NCBI RefSeq assembly: GCF_050632745.1
Contig: NZ_JBODSD010000002.1
Span: 372,001-436,000 of the forward strand
DNA: 64,000 nucleotides
Reading direction: 5' to 3'
Source: Mumia sp050632745
GTDB lineage: Bacteria; Actinomycetota; Actinomycetes; Propionibacteriales; Nocardioidaceae
Shown here: positions 17,691 to 25,861 of the stretch, in pieces
Layout of the letters: each line of letters opens with the position of its first letter
Position numbering within the stretch: the first letter of the stretch is position 1
Notes under the pieces: generated by a model
Told to the model about the DNA's origin: nothing
Databases searched by the model: none
What the model saw: the letters and a program-made list of their open reading frames with translations, nothing else
Translations under genes and position numbers: made by a program

Positions 17691-20027
17691 TCAGTCCTGG
17701 ACGCGGCGGTACTGCTGGTTCACCTCCAGCTTCGTCAGGGAGCTGTCGAGGAACATCAGGCTGTCCATGCGGCAGTTGCACGGGTTCCGCTCGGAGCCGT
17801 TCTGCGGGAAGGAACCACCGATCTTGATCCCGCGCGGGTTCGTCGCCGAGGTGACCTCCTCGCCGGGCGCGTTGTTGCCCCACGGGTCGTCGGTCCGGGT
17901 GTAGAACCCCGGGATCGGCCTGCCGTTCTTGTAGAGCGCCATCGTGCCGTTGGCGTAGTTGAACGTGGCCGCCAGGTGGACCCACTCGCCCTGCGGCAGC
18001 AGGGTCCGCCAGTCCTCCGACGCCGCGAACGTCTGGGAGTTCCCGGTGTCGACGCGGCGGCCGAGCGCGACGAGGCGGAGCTCGCCGTTGACGTCGATCA
18101 GCTCGAGCAGCGCCCGGACCCCGTGACCGTCGGAGTTGCCGGAGAGGACGCCCGCCAGGCCGATCGCGTTGTAGCGGTCGTTCGGGTCGGGCGTGTTGGT
18201 GTTGAGCGACGGCCCGTCCCCGGTCATCTTCACCCAGCCCATGACCGTGATGCCCTTGGCCGCGTTGAACCGCGACAGCGACTCCACGCCGTCGGCGTCG
18301 TCCTCGTAGACGCCCGCCTTCCACGGCAGCTCGCCCGCGGCCGGGTCGGCCTCGCGGAGCTGGATCGACCGCTTGCTCGCGGCGAACGCCCCGTCCTTGA
18401 CGCGCAGGTCGGAGCCGCCGTTGATCAGGTCGATGGCCGTACCCGACGGTCCGCGGTCCGCCTCGACATCGCCGTTCGGACGCTCGAAGTCGTAGTGCGC
18501 GACCACGTACGGCGACAGTGCCGGGTGCACGTCACGGTCGTCCTTGACCTTCTTGGTCCCGACGATCTTCCAGACCTTGCCGTTGGCCTTCGCGAGCAGG
18601 TACAGCTCGTTGTCACCGTCGCGTCCCAGCCGCAGGTCGACGCGTCGGTCGCCGGCCAGCACCGGCGCCGTGACCTCGTTGCCGTCGCGGTCGAACAGCG
18701 TCAGCTCGTGGATCTGCGCAGCAGCCTCGCCGCGCACCATCTCGTCGTCCTCGGTGTACATCACCCGTCCGTCGACGAGGTCGGCGAAGAGGTACTTGTC
18801 CTTGAGCCTCGGCACGTCCTTGCCGCGGTAGACGAAGCCCCCGCTGACGGCGTGGCCGACGTCGGCACCGCAGGCGAGGCCCGGCGGCGGGTTGTGGTCG
18901 TACTGCGCGACCGGGTAGTTGTAGCCGTTCTCCTCGTCGCCCTCGGGCAGCGGGTAGAGGTTGCAGCGGTCGTTCTTGTCGTAGAGGAACGAGCCCTCGC
19001 GCTCGCTCCAGCCGGAGTTGTCGCCGGCCTTGATGTCGTAGATCGCCTCGACGTCCTTCTCCCCGATGTGCCCGAGGAGGAGACGGTTGTCGCCGCCGGT
19101 GTCCCACGAGAAGCGGTGCGGGTCGCGGAACCCGTACGCGTAGATCTCGCCGATCGCGCCCGCGGTGCCGACGAACGGGTTGCTCGCCGGGATGCCGTAC
19201 TCGCCGTTGTCGCTGTCGGTCCCCGCCGGGTCGATCCGCAGCAGCTTGCCCTGCGGCGTCGACAGCGTCTGCGGCTCGTCGGTGTTGACGCCGATGCCGC
19301 CGTCGCCGGCCGCGACGTACAGCAGGCCGTAGTCCTCGTCGCCGGGCTCGGCCGTGGGGTTGAACTCGATCTGCTGGATCCCGTGGATCCGCGTGGCGAA
19401 GCCGAGCCGGAGGACCTCGCGGTGGGTGCCGGTGAAGGTGTTCGCCTTCGGGTCGTCGGCGGTCCACTCGGTGATGACGCCGTGGAACGCCGTGTTCGGC
19501 TGCGGCGTGAGGTCGGGCGTCTTGGTCTGCAGTGCGCCGTACGCCTCGGTGTGGACGGTGTAGAACGTGCCGTTCGTGCGGAACTCCGGGTGGAACGTGA
19601 CGAAGCCGAAGCCGCTGCCCATCCCCGCGCTGGCGAAGAAGTCGGCGCCGACCTTCGCCCTGACGTCGAGGTAGGGGTACGGCTGGCCGATCGTGCCGTG
19701 CTTGCCGCCGCCGGCCATGAAGTACAGCGTGCCGTTGAGGTCGGGCACGTAGAGCCGGTCGGAGCCGTCAGGGATCTCGCCGAGGTAGTTGATGCGCGCG
19801 TGACGCATCAACCGCGGGTCGGTCGGAGCCGGCACCGGGTCCGACTTGGGGAACTGGGCGACCTCCTCGACCACGAGTCCGAAGTCCGCCAGGACCGGCT
19901 CGGGAAGGGGGTCGGTCAGGGGTGCGGGTGGCGCGGGATCGTCCGCACCTGCCGCGGTCGTGGCTGTGGTCATCGTCGCTGCGACCAGGGCGGCCGCGGC
20001 GAGGAGACTCCACCTTCGCTGGGTCAT
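17691..20027 (-). CDS. Secreted PQQ-dependent sugar dehydrogenase with C-terminal LamG-like domain
   Basis: The protein has about 778 residues. The signal peptide (MTQRRWSLLAAAALVAATM... through an Ala-rich cleavage region) indicates export. Residues of about 50-490 form a GSDH-type beta-propeller, shown by FGFVTFHPEF, LLYVAAGDGG, the YGFRDPHRFSWD segment and GDNSGWSEREG. From about 515 to the end there is a concanavalin/LamG-like domain (VAHYDFERPNGD, ITVMGWVKM, GEWVHLAATFNY, MALYKNGRPI) that may bind carbohydrate. It would oxidise a sugar outside the membrane. I prefer the ATG at 20027 (GGTGG upstream); a GTG at 20036 is possible. It is convergent with lacI and has its own promoter and double operator. 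Confidence 0.88.
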   Translation of the reverse strand: MTQRRWSLLAAAALVAATMTTATTAAGADDPAPPAPLTDPLPEPVLADFGLVVEEVAQFPKSDPVPAPTDPRLMRHARINYLGEIPDGSDRLYVPDLNGTLYFMAGGGKHGTIGQPYPYLDVRAKVGADFFASAGMGSGFGFVTFHPEFRTNGTFYTVHTEAYGALQTKTPDLTPQPNTAFHGVITEWTADDPKANTFTGTHREVLRLGFATRIHGIQQIEFNPTAEPGDEDYGLLYVAAGDGGIGVNTDEPQTLSTPQGKLLRIDPAGTDSDNGEYGIPASNPFVGTAGAIGEIYAYGFRDPHRFSWDTGGDNRLLLGHIGEKDVEAIYDIKAGDNSGWSEREGSFLYDKNDRCNLYPLPEGDEENGYNYPVAQYDHNPPPGLACGADVGHAVSGGFVYRGKDVPRLKDKYLFADLVDGRVMYTEDDEMVRGEAAAQIHELTLFDRDGNEVTAPVLAGDRRVDLRLGRDGDNELYLLAKANGKVWKIVGTKKVKDDRDVHPALSPYVVAHYDFERPNGDVEADRGPSGTAIDLINGGSDLRVKDGAFAASKRSIQLREADPAAGELPWKAGVYEDDADGVESLSRFNAAKGITVMGWVKMTGDGPSLNTNTPDPNDRYNAIGLAGVLSGNSDGHGVRALLELIDVNGELRLVALGRRVDTGNSQTFAASEDWRTLLPQGEWVHLAATFNYANGTMALYKNGRPIPGFYTRTDDPWGNNAPGEEVTSATNPRGIKIGGSFPQNGSERNPCNCRMDSLMFLDSSLTKLEVNQQYRRVQD

Positions 20028-20141
20028 TCCATCCACCGTCCGTGTGTTGTCAGAGGGTTTCGCGGATCCGCCCGAGGCCGGGGTCGCAGAGACGTTCCTC
20101 CGCCGACCGGAGCCTCCCCGAGAACGTGCCGTTGTGCTGCT

Positions 20142-20165
20142 GGAAGCGCTTTCGTAAACGCTTTC
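20142..20165. promoter_or_regulatory. Double LacI-type operator for the sugar dehydrogenase gene
   Basis: Two abutting 12-mers, GGAAGCGCTTTC and GTAAACGCTTTC, match the pair at 16523. A weaker third half-site (GTGAACGG) follows. The sites lie just downstream of the minus-strand promoter. Confidence 0.8.
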
Positions 20166-20169
20166 GTGA

Positions 20170-20199
20170 ACGGTACGGGTATGACGTACGTCACGTCAA
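20170..20199 (-). promoter_or_regulatory. Promoter of the sugar dehydrogenase gene
   Basis: On the minus strand TTGACG (20194-20199) and TACCGT (20170-20175) are 18 bp apart, with the operator directly downstream. A 12-bp perfect palindrome, TGACGTACGTCA (20182-20193), fills most of the spacer and may bind a further regulator. Confidence 0.5.
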
Positions 20200-20240
20200 G
20201 GCGAGATCACCTGGGCGTGACGCCGTCGTGAACGCTCCTC

Positions 20241-20269
20241 TTGACGACGGTCGAACGGAGGAGGATCGT
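20241..20269 (+). promoter_or_regulatory. Promoter of the ThuA-like gene
   Basis: TTGACG (20241-20246) and GATCGT (20264-20269) are 17 bp apart. The paired operator begins 6 bp after the -10, across the likely transcription start. The 20028-20358 intergenic region therefore holds two divergent promoters and two operator pairs; I see no gene in it. Confidence 0.5.
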
Positions 20270-20275
20270 TCCGTC

Positions 20276-20300
20276 GCAAGCGCTTCCCGAAAGCGCTTGC
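20276..20300. promoter_or_regulatory. Double LacI-type operator for the ThuA-like gene
   Basis: GCAAGCGCTTCC (20276-20287) and GAAAGCGCTTGC (20289-20300) are separated by one base. They match the operator consensus GNAAGCGCTTNC at the other two promoters. Confidence 0.8.
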
Positions 20301-20358
20301 GCTCGTCGGGCGATCGCATCCCGATGCGTCAAGGACGTCTCACATCAAGGGGAGTCTC

Positions 20359-21321
20359 ATGAGGACGAGGAAAATCCTGGCCGGTGCGTTCGCCCTGCTG
20401 GTCGGCGCGACCGTACTGGCCGCATGGCCGTCGGTCGCCGACCGCAACGGGCCTCGCTGGGCGGTCGACGACGACACCCGCGCGGACTACGGGGTCTGTC
20501 GCGGCACGGACGCGGACTGCTACCACGACTGGGAGACCGCCTTCAAGAACGACGGCGTCGACCGCGTGCTCGTCTACAGCGCGACCGGGGTGTCCCGGCA
20601 CGCGCACCTCGGGCCCCGGCTCGCCACCGGCATGAACCCGCCGCTGACCGACGCGAACGTCGCCCAGCAGGCGATGCGTCGCTGGGGTGCCGAGAACGGC
20701 CTGGCCGTGGACTGGACCGAGGACGTCGCGCAGCTCGACGCCCCGGCGAAGCTGCTGCGCTACGACGCGGTCGTCTTCCTCAGCAACTCCCGCGACATCC
20801 TCGACGACGCGGCACAGACCTCGCTCATGCAGTACGTCCGAGCCGGCGGCGGCTTCGTCGCGGTCCACAACACGCTCGGCGCCGAGTACCACTGGCCGTA
20901 CTTCCAGGGTCTGCTCGGCGGGGCGAACTTCTACGACCACGGCCCCTCGCGCAACGGCGTGGTCGAGAAGACCAGCCGCCGCGACGTCTCCGTCGCCGAG
21001 CTGCCGGACCGGTTCACGCTCAAGGACGAGTTCTACAACCTCGTCCCGTTCCCGACCGGCGTCCGCGTCCTCGCCGAGGTCGATCCCGAGACGCTCGAGG
21101 GCGGCGGCAAGGGCTTCAACGGCCACCCCGGCCACCCCGACGAGCACCCGGTCACGTGGTGCCAGTACTACGACGGCGGGCGGGCATGGGTGACCTCGCT
21201 GGGCCACGAGGTCTCGCTGTGGCGTGACACCGCCGGCGACGAGCAGGCGCGCCTGTTCAAGAGCCACGTCGTCAACGGTCTCCTCAGCAGCATGGGCAAG
21301 AAGCCCTTCTGCCAGGCGTGA
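20359..21321 (+). CDS. Secreted ThuA domain-containing protein
   Basis: The protein has 320 residues. An N-terminal hydrophobic segment (ILAGAFALLVGATVLAAW) acts as signal peptide or anchor. The rest is a ThuA fold related to glutamine amidotransferases: VLVYSATGVSRHAH near residue 73, LLRYDAVVFLSN, YVRAGGGFVAVHNTLG and HPVTWCQYYDGGRAWVTSLGHE. GGGGAG precedes the ATG at 20359. ThuA was named for trehalose utilisation with the MocA-type ThuB, which parallels the MocA gene in the neighbouring operon. It may act on oxidised sugars outside the cell. It is a single-gene unit under the LacI-type operator. Confidence 0.85.
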   Translation: MRTRKILAGAFALLVGATVLAAWPSVADRNGPRWAVDDDTRADYGVCRGTDADCYHDWETAFKNDGVDRVLVYSATGVSRHAHLGPRLATGMNPPLTDANVAQQAMRRWGAENGLAVDWTEDVAQLDAPAKLLRYDAVVFLSNSRDILDDAAQTSLMQYVRAGGGFVAVHNTLGAEYHWPYFQGLLGGANFYDHGPSRNGVVEKTSRRDVSVAELPDRFTLKDEFYNLVPFPTGVRVLAEVDPETLEGGGKGFNGHPGHPDEHPVTWCQYYDGGRAWVTSLGHEVSLWRDTAGDEQARLFKSHVVNGLLSSMGKKPFCQA

Positions 21322-21326
21322 CGGCC

Positions 21327-21371
21327 TGCCCGGCCGGGCTCGCGTTCTCTCCGCGCGGGTCCGGCCGGGCA
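21327..21371 (+). terminator. Terminator after the ThuA-like gene
   Basis: An 11-bp perfect stem (21327-21337 with 21361-21371) encloses a 23-base loop with a small inner CGCG hairpin. It separates the LacI regulon from the aminotransferase gene. Confidence 0.6.
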
Positions 21372-21385
21372 CCTAGGCTGCGGTC

Positions 21386-22786
21386 ATGTCCGCAGATTCG
21401 CACGACAGCACCGTGATCGACCGCCGGCGGCTGGCCGAGGCGTACGCGCGCGAGCTGGAGACGTTCGCCGCCGCGCACCCACGCTCGCGCGAGGCGTACG
21501 CGTCCGCGACGCACCTGTTCGGCCAGGTGCCGATGACGTGGATGAACAAGCTCGCGACGGGCTTCCCGCTCTACCTCGACCACGCGCGCGGCCACACGGT
21601 GCGCTGCGTCGACGGCCACGAGTACCTCGACCTCGCGCTCGGTGACACCGGCGCGATGGCGGGTCACTCCCCCGAGCCGACGGTCCGCGCCGTCCGCCGT
21701 CGCGTCGAGGAGCTCGGCGGCATCACCACGATGATGCCGACTGAGGACGCCGAGTGGGTCGGCGGCGAGCTGACGCGTCGGTTCGGCGCCGCGCGCTGGA
21801 GCTTCTCGCTGACCGCGACCGACGCCAACCGGTGGGCGATCCGGCTCGTCCGCGCGCTCACCGGGCGGCCCAAGATCCTCGTCAACCCGTACTGCTACCA
21901 CGGCACGGTCGACGAGTCGCTCATCGTCGTCGGCCCCGACGGCCGCGGCGCGGACCGCCCCGGCAACGTCGGCGCTCCCGTCGACGTGACGCTCACCAGC
22001 CGGGCCGCGGAGTTCAACGACCTCGCGATGCTCGAGCGCGAGCTCGCGCACGGCGACGTCGCCGCGGTGCTGATGGAGCCGGCGCTCACCAACATCGGCA
22101 TCGTGCTGCCGGAGCCCGGCTACCTCGCGGGCGTGCGAGAGCTCACCCGCGCGCACGGGACCCTGCTCATCAACGACGAGACGCACACGTTCTCGGCCGG
22201 ACCGGGCGGTGCGACGGCGGCGTGGGGGCTGGAGCCCGACGTCGTGGTCGTGGGCAAGGCGATCGGCGGCGGGGTCCCCAGCGGCACGTACGGGTTGTCG
22301 GAGGACCTCGCGGCGCGGGCGCTGGCCCGTACCGACCTGGACCTCGTCGACATGGGCGGCGTCGGCGGCACCCTGGCCGGCAACCCGCTCTCGGTGGCGG
22401 CGATGCGCGCCACCCTCGGCGAGGTGCTCACCGCCGAGGCGTTCACCGCGATGACGGCGCGGGCGGAGCGCTTCGCCGCCGGGGTGCAGTCGGTGATCGA
22501 CCGGTACGACCTGCCGTGGTCGGTGAGCCGGCTCGGGGCCCGGGCGGAGTACCGCTTCACGCGGCCGGCACCGCGCAACGGGACCGAGTCGGCCGCGGCC
22601 GCCGACGGCCCGCTCGAGGACTACCTGCACGTGTTCCTGGTCAACCGCGGCATCATGCTCACGCCGTTCCACAACATGGCACTGATGAGTCCCACCACCG
22701 GCGACGAGGACGTCGACCGTCACACGGCGGTGTTCGAGGAGGCCGTCGCGTCGGTGCTCTCGACGTCACCCGAGCCCCGACGGTGA
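21386..22786 (+). CDS. Class III aminotransferase, glutamate-1-semialdehyde aminomutase-like
   Basis: The protein has 466 residues with the fold-type I PLP pattern. The cofactor lysine is in VVVGKAIGGGVPSG, the PLP-ring aspartate in LLINDETHTF, and PYCYHGTVDESL is the active-site loop. The full length and the GSA-aminomutase-like features fit an omega-transaminase or aminomutase family member. It transfers an amino group between an amine or amino acid and a keto acid; the substrate is unknown. Heme synthesis as hemL is not supported, because no heme genes are nearby. It has its own ATG at 21386, downstream of a terminator. Confidence 0.82.
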   Translation: MSADSHDSTVIDRRRLAEAYARELETFAAAHPRSREAYASATHLFGQVPMTWMNKLATGFPLYLDHARGHTVRCVDGHEYLDLALGDTGAMAGHSPEPTVRAVRRRVEELGGITTMMPTEDAEWVGGELTRRFGAARWSFSLTATDANRWAIRLVRALTGRPKILVNPYCYHGTVDESLIVVGPDGRGADRPGNVGAPVDVTLTSRAAEFNDLAMLERELAHGDVAAVLMEPALTNIGIVLPEPGYLAGVRELTRAHGTLLINDETHTFSAGPGGATAAWGLEPDVVVVGKAIGGGVPSGTYGLSEDLAARALARTDLDLVDMGGVGGTLAGNPLSVAAMRATLGEVLTAEAFTAMTARAERFAAGVQSVIDRYDLPWSVSRLGARAEYRFTRPAPRNGTESAAAADGPLEDYLHVFLVNRGIMLTPFHNMALMSPTTGDEDVDRHTAVFEEAVASVLSTSPEPRR

Positions 22787-22832
22787 CCACCCAGCGACCA
22801 ACCCGACGAGCACCTGGCGACCGACCCGACGC

Positions 22833-23162
22833 TCAGCCGGCGACGTCGGCGAGGACCGCGTCGAGCTCCTGCGTCGCGTACCAGGCGAGGTCGTCCCCCA
22901 CGTGGATCGCGGCGACCTCGCGAAGGGCGACGGCGCCGGTCACCTCACCGTCCGGTCCGTCGCCGGCGTCGGTGGCGACGACGAGCACCGCGCCCCACCG
23001 CTCTTCGGCGATCTCCCCGGCCACGGCCATCGCGTCGTACTCGTCCTGCTCGTCGTCGCTCTCGGCCACCACGCACGCGTACGCATCGGCCGGCAGCTCG
23101 CCGTCCTCGGCGAGGGCCCGCAGTGCGGTGGCCGGCACGGCGAGGTAGGCACGCCGGCTCAT
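22833..23162 (-). CDS. DUF6912 family protein
   Basis: The protein has 109 residues and starts MSRRAYLAVPATALRALAEDGELP. This resembles small actinobacterial proteins of the DUF6912 family, which begin with a short beta strand and an ALxxLxxxGELP segment. It is acidic and has no signal peptide. The function is unknown. Its ATG overlaps the stop of the WS/DGAT gene (ATGA at 23159-23162), so the two are co-translated. Confidence 0.65.
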   Translation of the reverse strand: MSRRAYLAVPATALRALAEDGELPADAYACVVAESDDEQDEYDAMAVAGEIAEERWGAVLVVATDAGDGPDGEVTGAVALREVAAIHVGDDLAWYATQELDAVLADVAG

Positions 23163-24616
23163 GACGGCGCCCCGGCGGCGCCGGACCCGGAGTCGCGACG
23201 GACCGGCGCGCGTCCGCGCGGGGCCCGCACCCGCGTCGGGCTCGCGGTCTCGACCAGCTCGGCGAGCGCCTCCTCCAGGCACTGCCCGAGCACCTCCGGC
23301 TCGGCGACCGCCTCACGGTCGGCGACCAGCCCGTAGTAGACACCACCGGCGTACGAGGTCACCCCGATCGACAAGGTCCGCCCCGGCGACAGCGGGATGC
23401 CGGGATAGGTCTCGACGATCGGCGACCCGGCGATGAACATCCGCTCCTGAGGCCCCGGCACGTTGGTCACCACGAGGTCGTACGGGTGGTGGGCCTGCGT
23501 CTCGGCGACCCTGGCTCCGACCGCGTGGAACGTGGTCGGCGCGAAGCCGGGCAGGGACGCGAGCGTGTTGGCGGCCACGGCGACACCGGTCTCCTTGTGC
23601 GCCTTGAGCGCGTACGAGACCTGGTGCAGCCGGACGACCGGGTTGGTCTCGCCGACCGGCAGGGTCAGCAGGTGGCCGCGCACGGTCGAGCCGTACGAGG
23701 TCGGGGCGCCGTCGGGAGCCGCCACCGACATCGGGACCATCGCGCGCAGCCGCGTCTTGTCGCTCACCGGCTCGGCCTGCGTGAGCATCCAGCCGCGGAT
23801 GCCGCCGGCGATCGTGCTCATGATGACGTCGTTGACCGTGCCGCCGTGCACGTCGCGCACGAGACGGTAGTCGTCGAGCCGCGTGCTCACGGTGACGTAG
23901 CGGCGGTGCTGGCTGAGCCGCCCGCTGAACGGACCGGCGGCGTCGGCGGCGACCGGACCGACCACCGGCAGCGTCTGGACGACCTTGCCGACCCTGGACT
24001 GGACCCGGTCGAACCCCGAGGAGAGGCGGACCGCGGCCCGACGCGGGTTGAGGGCCGCGTCCACGAGCGATCCGGCGACCAGCGACATGCCGCCGGGCTC
24101 GCTGCGAGGAACCCATCCGTCGGACGGGACGTCGCGGTCGTGCGGGGTCTCGTCGAGCAGGACCTGGGCGAGGTCCACGGTGACCGACCCGTCGACGAGC
24201 GCCTGGTGGGACTTGATGAGCACCGCGACGCGGCCGCCCTCGAGTCCCTCGATGAAGTAGGCCTCCCACAGCGGGCGCGACAGGTCCAGGCGCCGGGCGA
24301 TGAGCCGGCTGACGAGCTCGCGCAGCGCCGCGTTGGTGCCCGGGCTCGGCAGAGCGGAGCGGCGTACGTGGTAGGTCAGGTCGAACGCCTCGTCGTCGAC
24401 CCAGACCGGCGCACCGAACCCTCCCGGCACGGTCGCCACGCGCTGGCGGTAGCGCGGGACGAGACCGATGCGCTCGTTGACCACCCGCACGAGCGTGTCG
24501 TAGTCGAAGGTGCGCTCTCCCGGCTCGATCACCGCCAGGGTCATCACCTGTCGCGGCGCCGTGGACGTCTCCTCGTCGAGGAACGTCATGTCGAGCGCAT
24601 CGAGACGTCGGGGCAC
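23159..24616 (-). CDS. WS/DGAT family O-acyltransferase with altered catalytic motif
   Basis: The protein has 485 residues. It starts RLDALDMTFLDEETSTAPRQVMTLAVIEPG, the usual opening of wax ester synthase/diacylglycerol acyltransferases. These enzymes join acyl-CoA to alcohols or diacylglycerol at the inner membrane to make storage lipid. The conserved HHxxxDG motif reads HQALVDG here (residues 137-143), so the second histidine, taken as the catalytic base, is glutamine. The C-terminal family features VTNVPGPQ and a GVTSYAG segment are intact. Activity may be changed or absent. It is followed by the DUF6912 gene with a 4-bp overlap. Confidence 0.9.
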   Translation of the reverse strand: MPRRLDALDMTFLDEETSTAPRQVMTLAVIEPGERTFDYDTLVRVVNERIGLVPRYRQRVATVPGGFGAPVWVDDEAFDLTYHVRRSALPSPGTNAALRELVSRLIARRLDLSRPLWEAYFIEGLEGGRVAVLIKSHQALVDGSVTVDLAQVLLDETPHDRDVPSDGWVPRSEPGGMSLVAGSLVDAALNPRRAAVRLSSGFDRVQSRVGKVVQTLPVVGPVAADAAGPFSGRLSQHRRYVTVSTRLDDYRLVRDVHGGTVNDVIMSTIAGGIRGWMLTQAEPVSDKTRLRAMVPMSVAAPDGAPTSYGSTVRGHLLTLPVGETNPVVRLHQVSYALKAHKETGVAVAANTLASLPGFAPTTFHAVGARVAETQAHHPYDLVVTNVPGPQERMFIAGSPIVETYPGIPLSPGRTLSIGVTSYAGGVYYGLVADREAVAEPEVLGQCLEEALAELVETASPTRVRAPRGRAPVRRDSGSGAAGAPS

Positions 24617-24625
24617 GGGTAGAGG

Positions 24626-25861
24626 CTACGCCAGTTCGGGACGGCGGGCCGCGACATCGTCGACCAACGTGACCAACGCCGTACGGAACGCCGACCCCTG
24701 CGCCCCCTCGACCGGCGTGTAGCCGTGGACGAGGCAGTGGTCGATCGCCGCGCGGTCGTCAGGGACGAACGCGCACGGGCGCCGGCCCGTGAAGCGCTCG
24801 ACGGCATCCGCGACCTCGCGCGCGCTCCACCCGAGCGTCGGCCGCATCCGGTTGACGACGACCTCGGGCTCGATGCCGAACCGCGTCCGCAGGTCGAGCA
24901 CCGCACGGGTCAGGCGTGACAGCCCGACGGGATCAGGGCTGCCGACGACGAGCACACGGTCGGCGACGACGAGGGTGTGGTGCGTGACCGCGGTCCTGCG
25001 GGGCGCCGCGGAGTCGTAGCCCTGATCCTCGGCCTCGTCGACGGCGAACCCGACGTCCACGACGACGTCGTCGGCCAGCTCGCGCGCCGTCTCCAGCACC
25101 GCCTCGTACGCCGCGGCCCGGAGGCTCGGCCACCGGTCGGCTCGCGGCAGCCCGGTGAGGACGCCGAGGTCGGGATCGATCCACCGGAGGCAGCCGGCGA
25201 GGACCTCCGGGGCCAGCGTCCCCGCGTTGGCCTCGCGCGTCGCGGCGAGCAGGCCGCTGACCTCGTCCAGCAGAGCCAGCGCCGCCGCCTGCGTGCCGCC
25301 GTCGACGTCGGCGTCCACGAGCACCGTGCGTCTCCCCCGTGCCGCGAGCTCGGCGGCGACGGCCCGGGCGATCGTGCTGCGACCCGGGGCGCCCGCGGGC
25401 CCCCAGACCGCCGTGAGCACGCCGTCGCGCGCAACGCCGGCGTCGGGGACCGCCGCATCGTCACGACTCGTGGTCATCGGGGGCACCCCGTGCTCGGGCG
25501 TCGCGCTCCGCGCCGCGGTCGCGAGCTGGGGCACCGCGGACAGCCGTGTCCACGGGATCACGGAGACGATGCCGAGCGCCGACGCGCGGCGGTCCGCGTC
25601 CGGAGCCGGCATCGAACCGTCCACCACGGCGACCACCAGCACGTCGGTGCCGGCGATCCGCCGGACGGAGTCCGCGTCCAGCCCGGCCAGGCCGACCGAC
25701 ACGAGGGCCACCCCGACGGCACCGCTCGCGGCCGTAGCCACGGCGTCGGCGACGTCGACGCAACGGCGTACGACGTCGATCCCGTCGGTCTGCACCGCTG
25801 CGGCCACGAGGTCGGCCTCCCACGGTTCTCCACCGGCGGCGATGAGGACGGGGACGCTCAC
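24626..25861 (-). CDS. CpaE/Rv3660c-like P-loop ATPase (septum-site or pilus type)
   Basis: The protein has 411 residues with a GTG start at 25861 that overlaps the SAF gene stop. Residues 1-130 resemble a receiver-like domain. From about 145 there is a MinD/CpaE-type ATPase: VWGPAGAPGRSTIARAVAAELA, then RTVLVDADVDGGTQ and VVVDVGF. The P-loop lysine is replaced by arginine (GRST). Annotated relatives include septum-site proteins and Flp/Tad pilus proteins such as Rv3660c. No TadA/B/C or pilin genes follow, so it is separated from any Tad cluster. Localisation or partition of an envelope complex is a guess. Confidence 0.8.
   Translation of the reverse strand: MSVPVLIAAGGEPWEADLVAAAVQTDGIDVVRRCVDVADAVATAASGAVGVALVSVGLAGLDADSVRRIAGTDVLVVAVVDGSMPAPDADRRASALGIVSVIPWTRLSAVPQLATAARSATPEHGVPPMTTSRDDAAVPDAGVARDGVLTAVWGPAGAPGRSTIARAVAAELAARGRRTVLVDADVDGGTQAAALALLDEVSGLLAATREANAGTLAPEVLAGCLRWIDPDLGVLTGLPRADRWPSLRAAAYEAVLETARELADDVVVDVGFAVDEAEDQGYDSAAPRRTAVTHHTLVVADRVLVVGSPDPVGLSRLTRAVLDLRTRFGIEPEVVVNRMRPTLGWSAREVADAVERFTGRRPCAFVPDDRAAIDHCLVHGYTPVEGAQGSAFRTALVTLVDDVAARRPELA

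Noticed and set aside
20359..21321. Calling the ThuA-like gene a trehalose-utilisation gene
   Set aside because: ThuA folds occur in many sugar clusters; this one is secreted and no trehalose gene is nearby, so the substrate is left open.
21386..22786. Assigning the aminotransferase as hemL
   Set aside because: It has aminomutase-like features but no heme synthesis neighbours, and its length and N-terminus differ from typical HemL.
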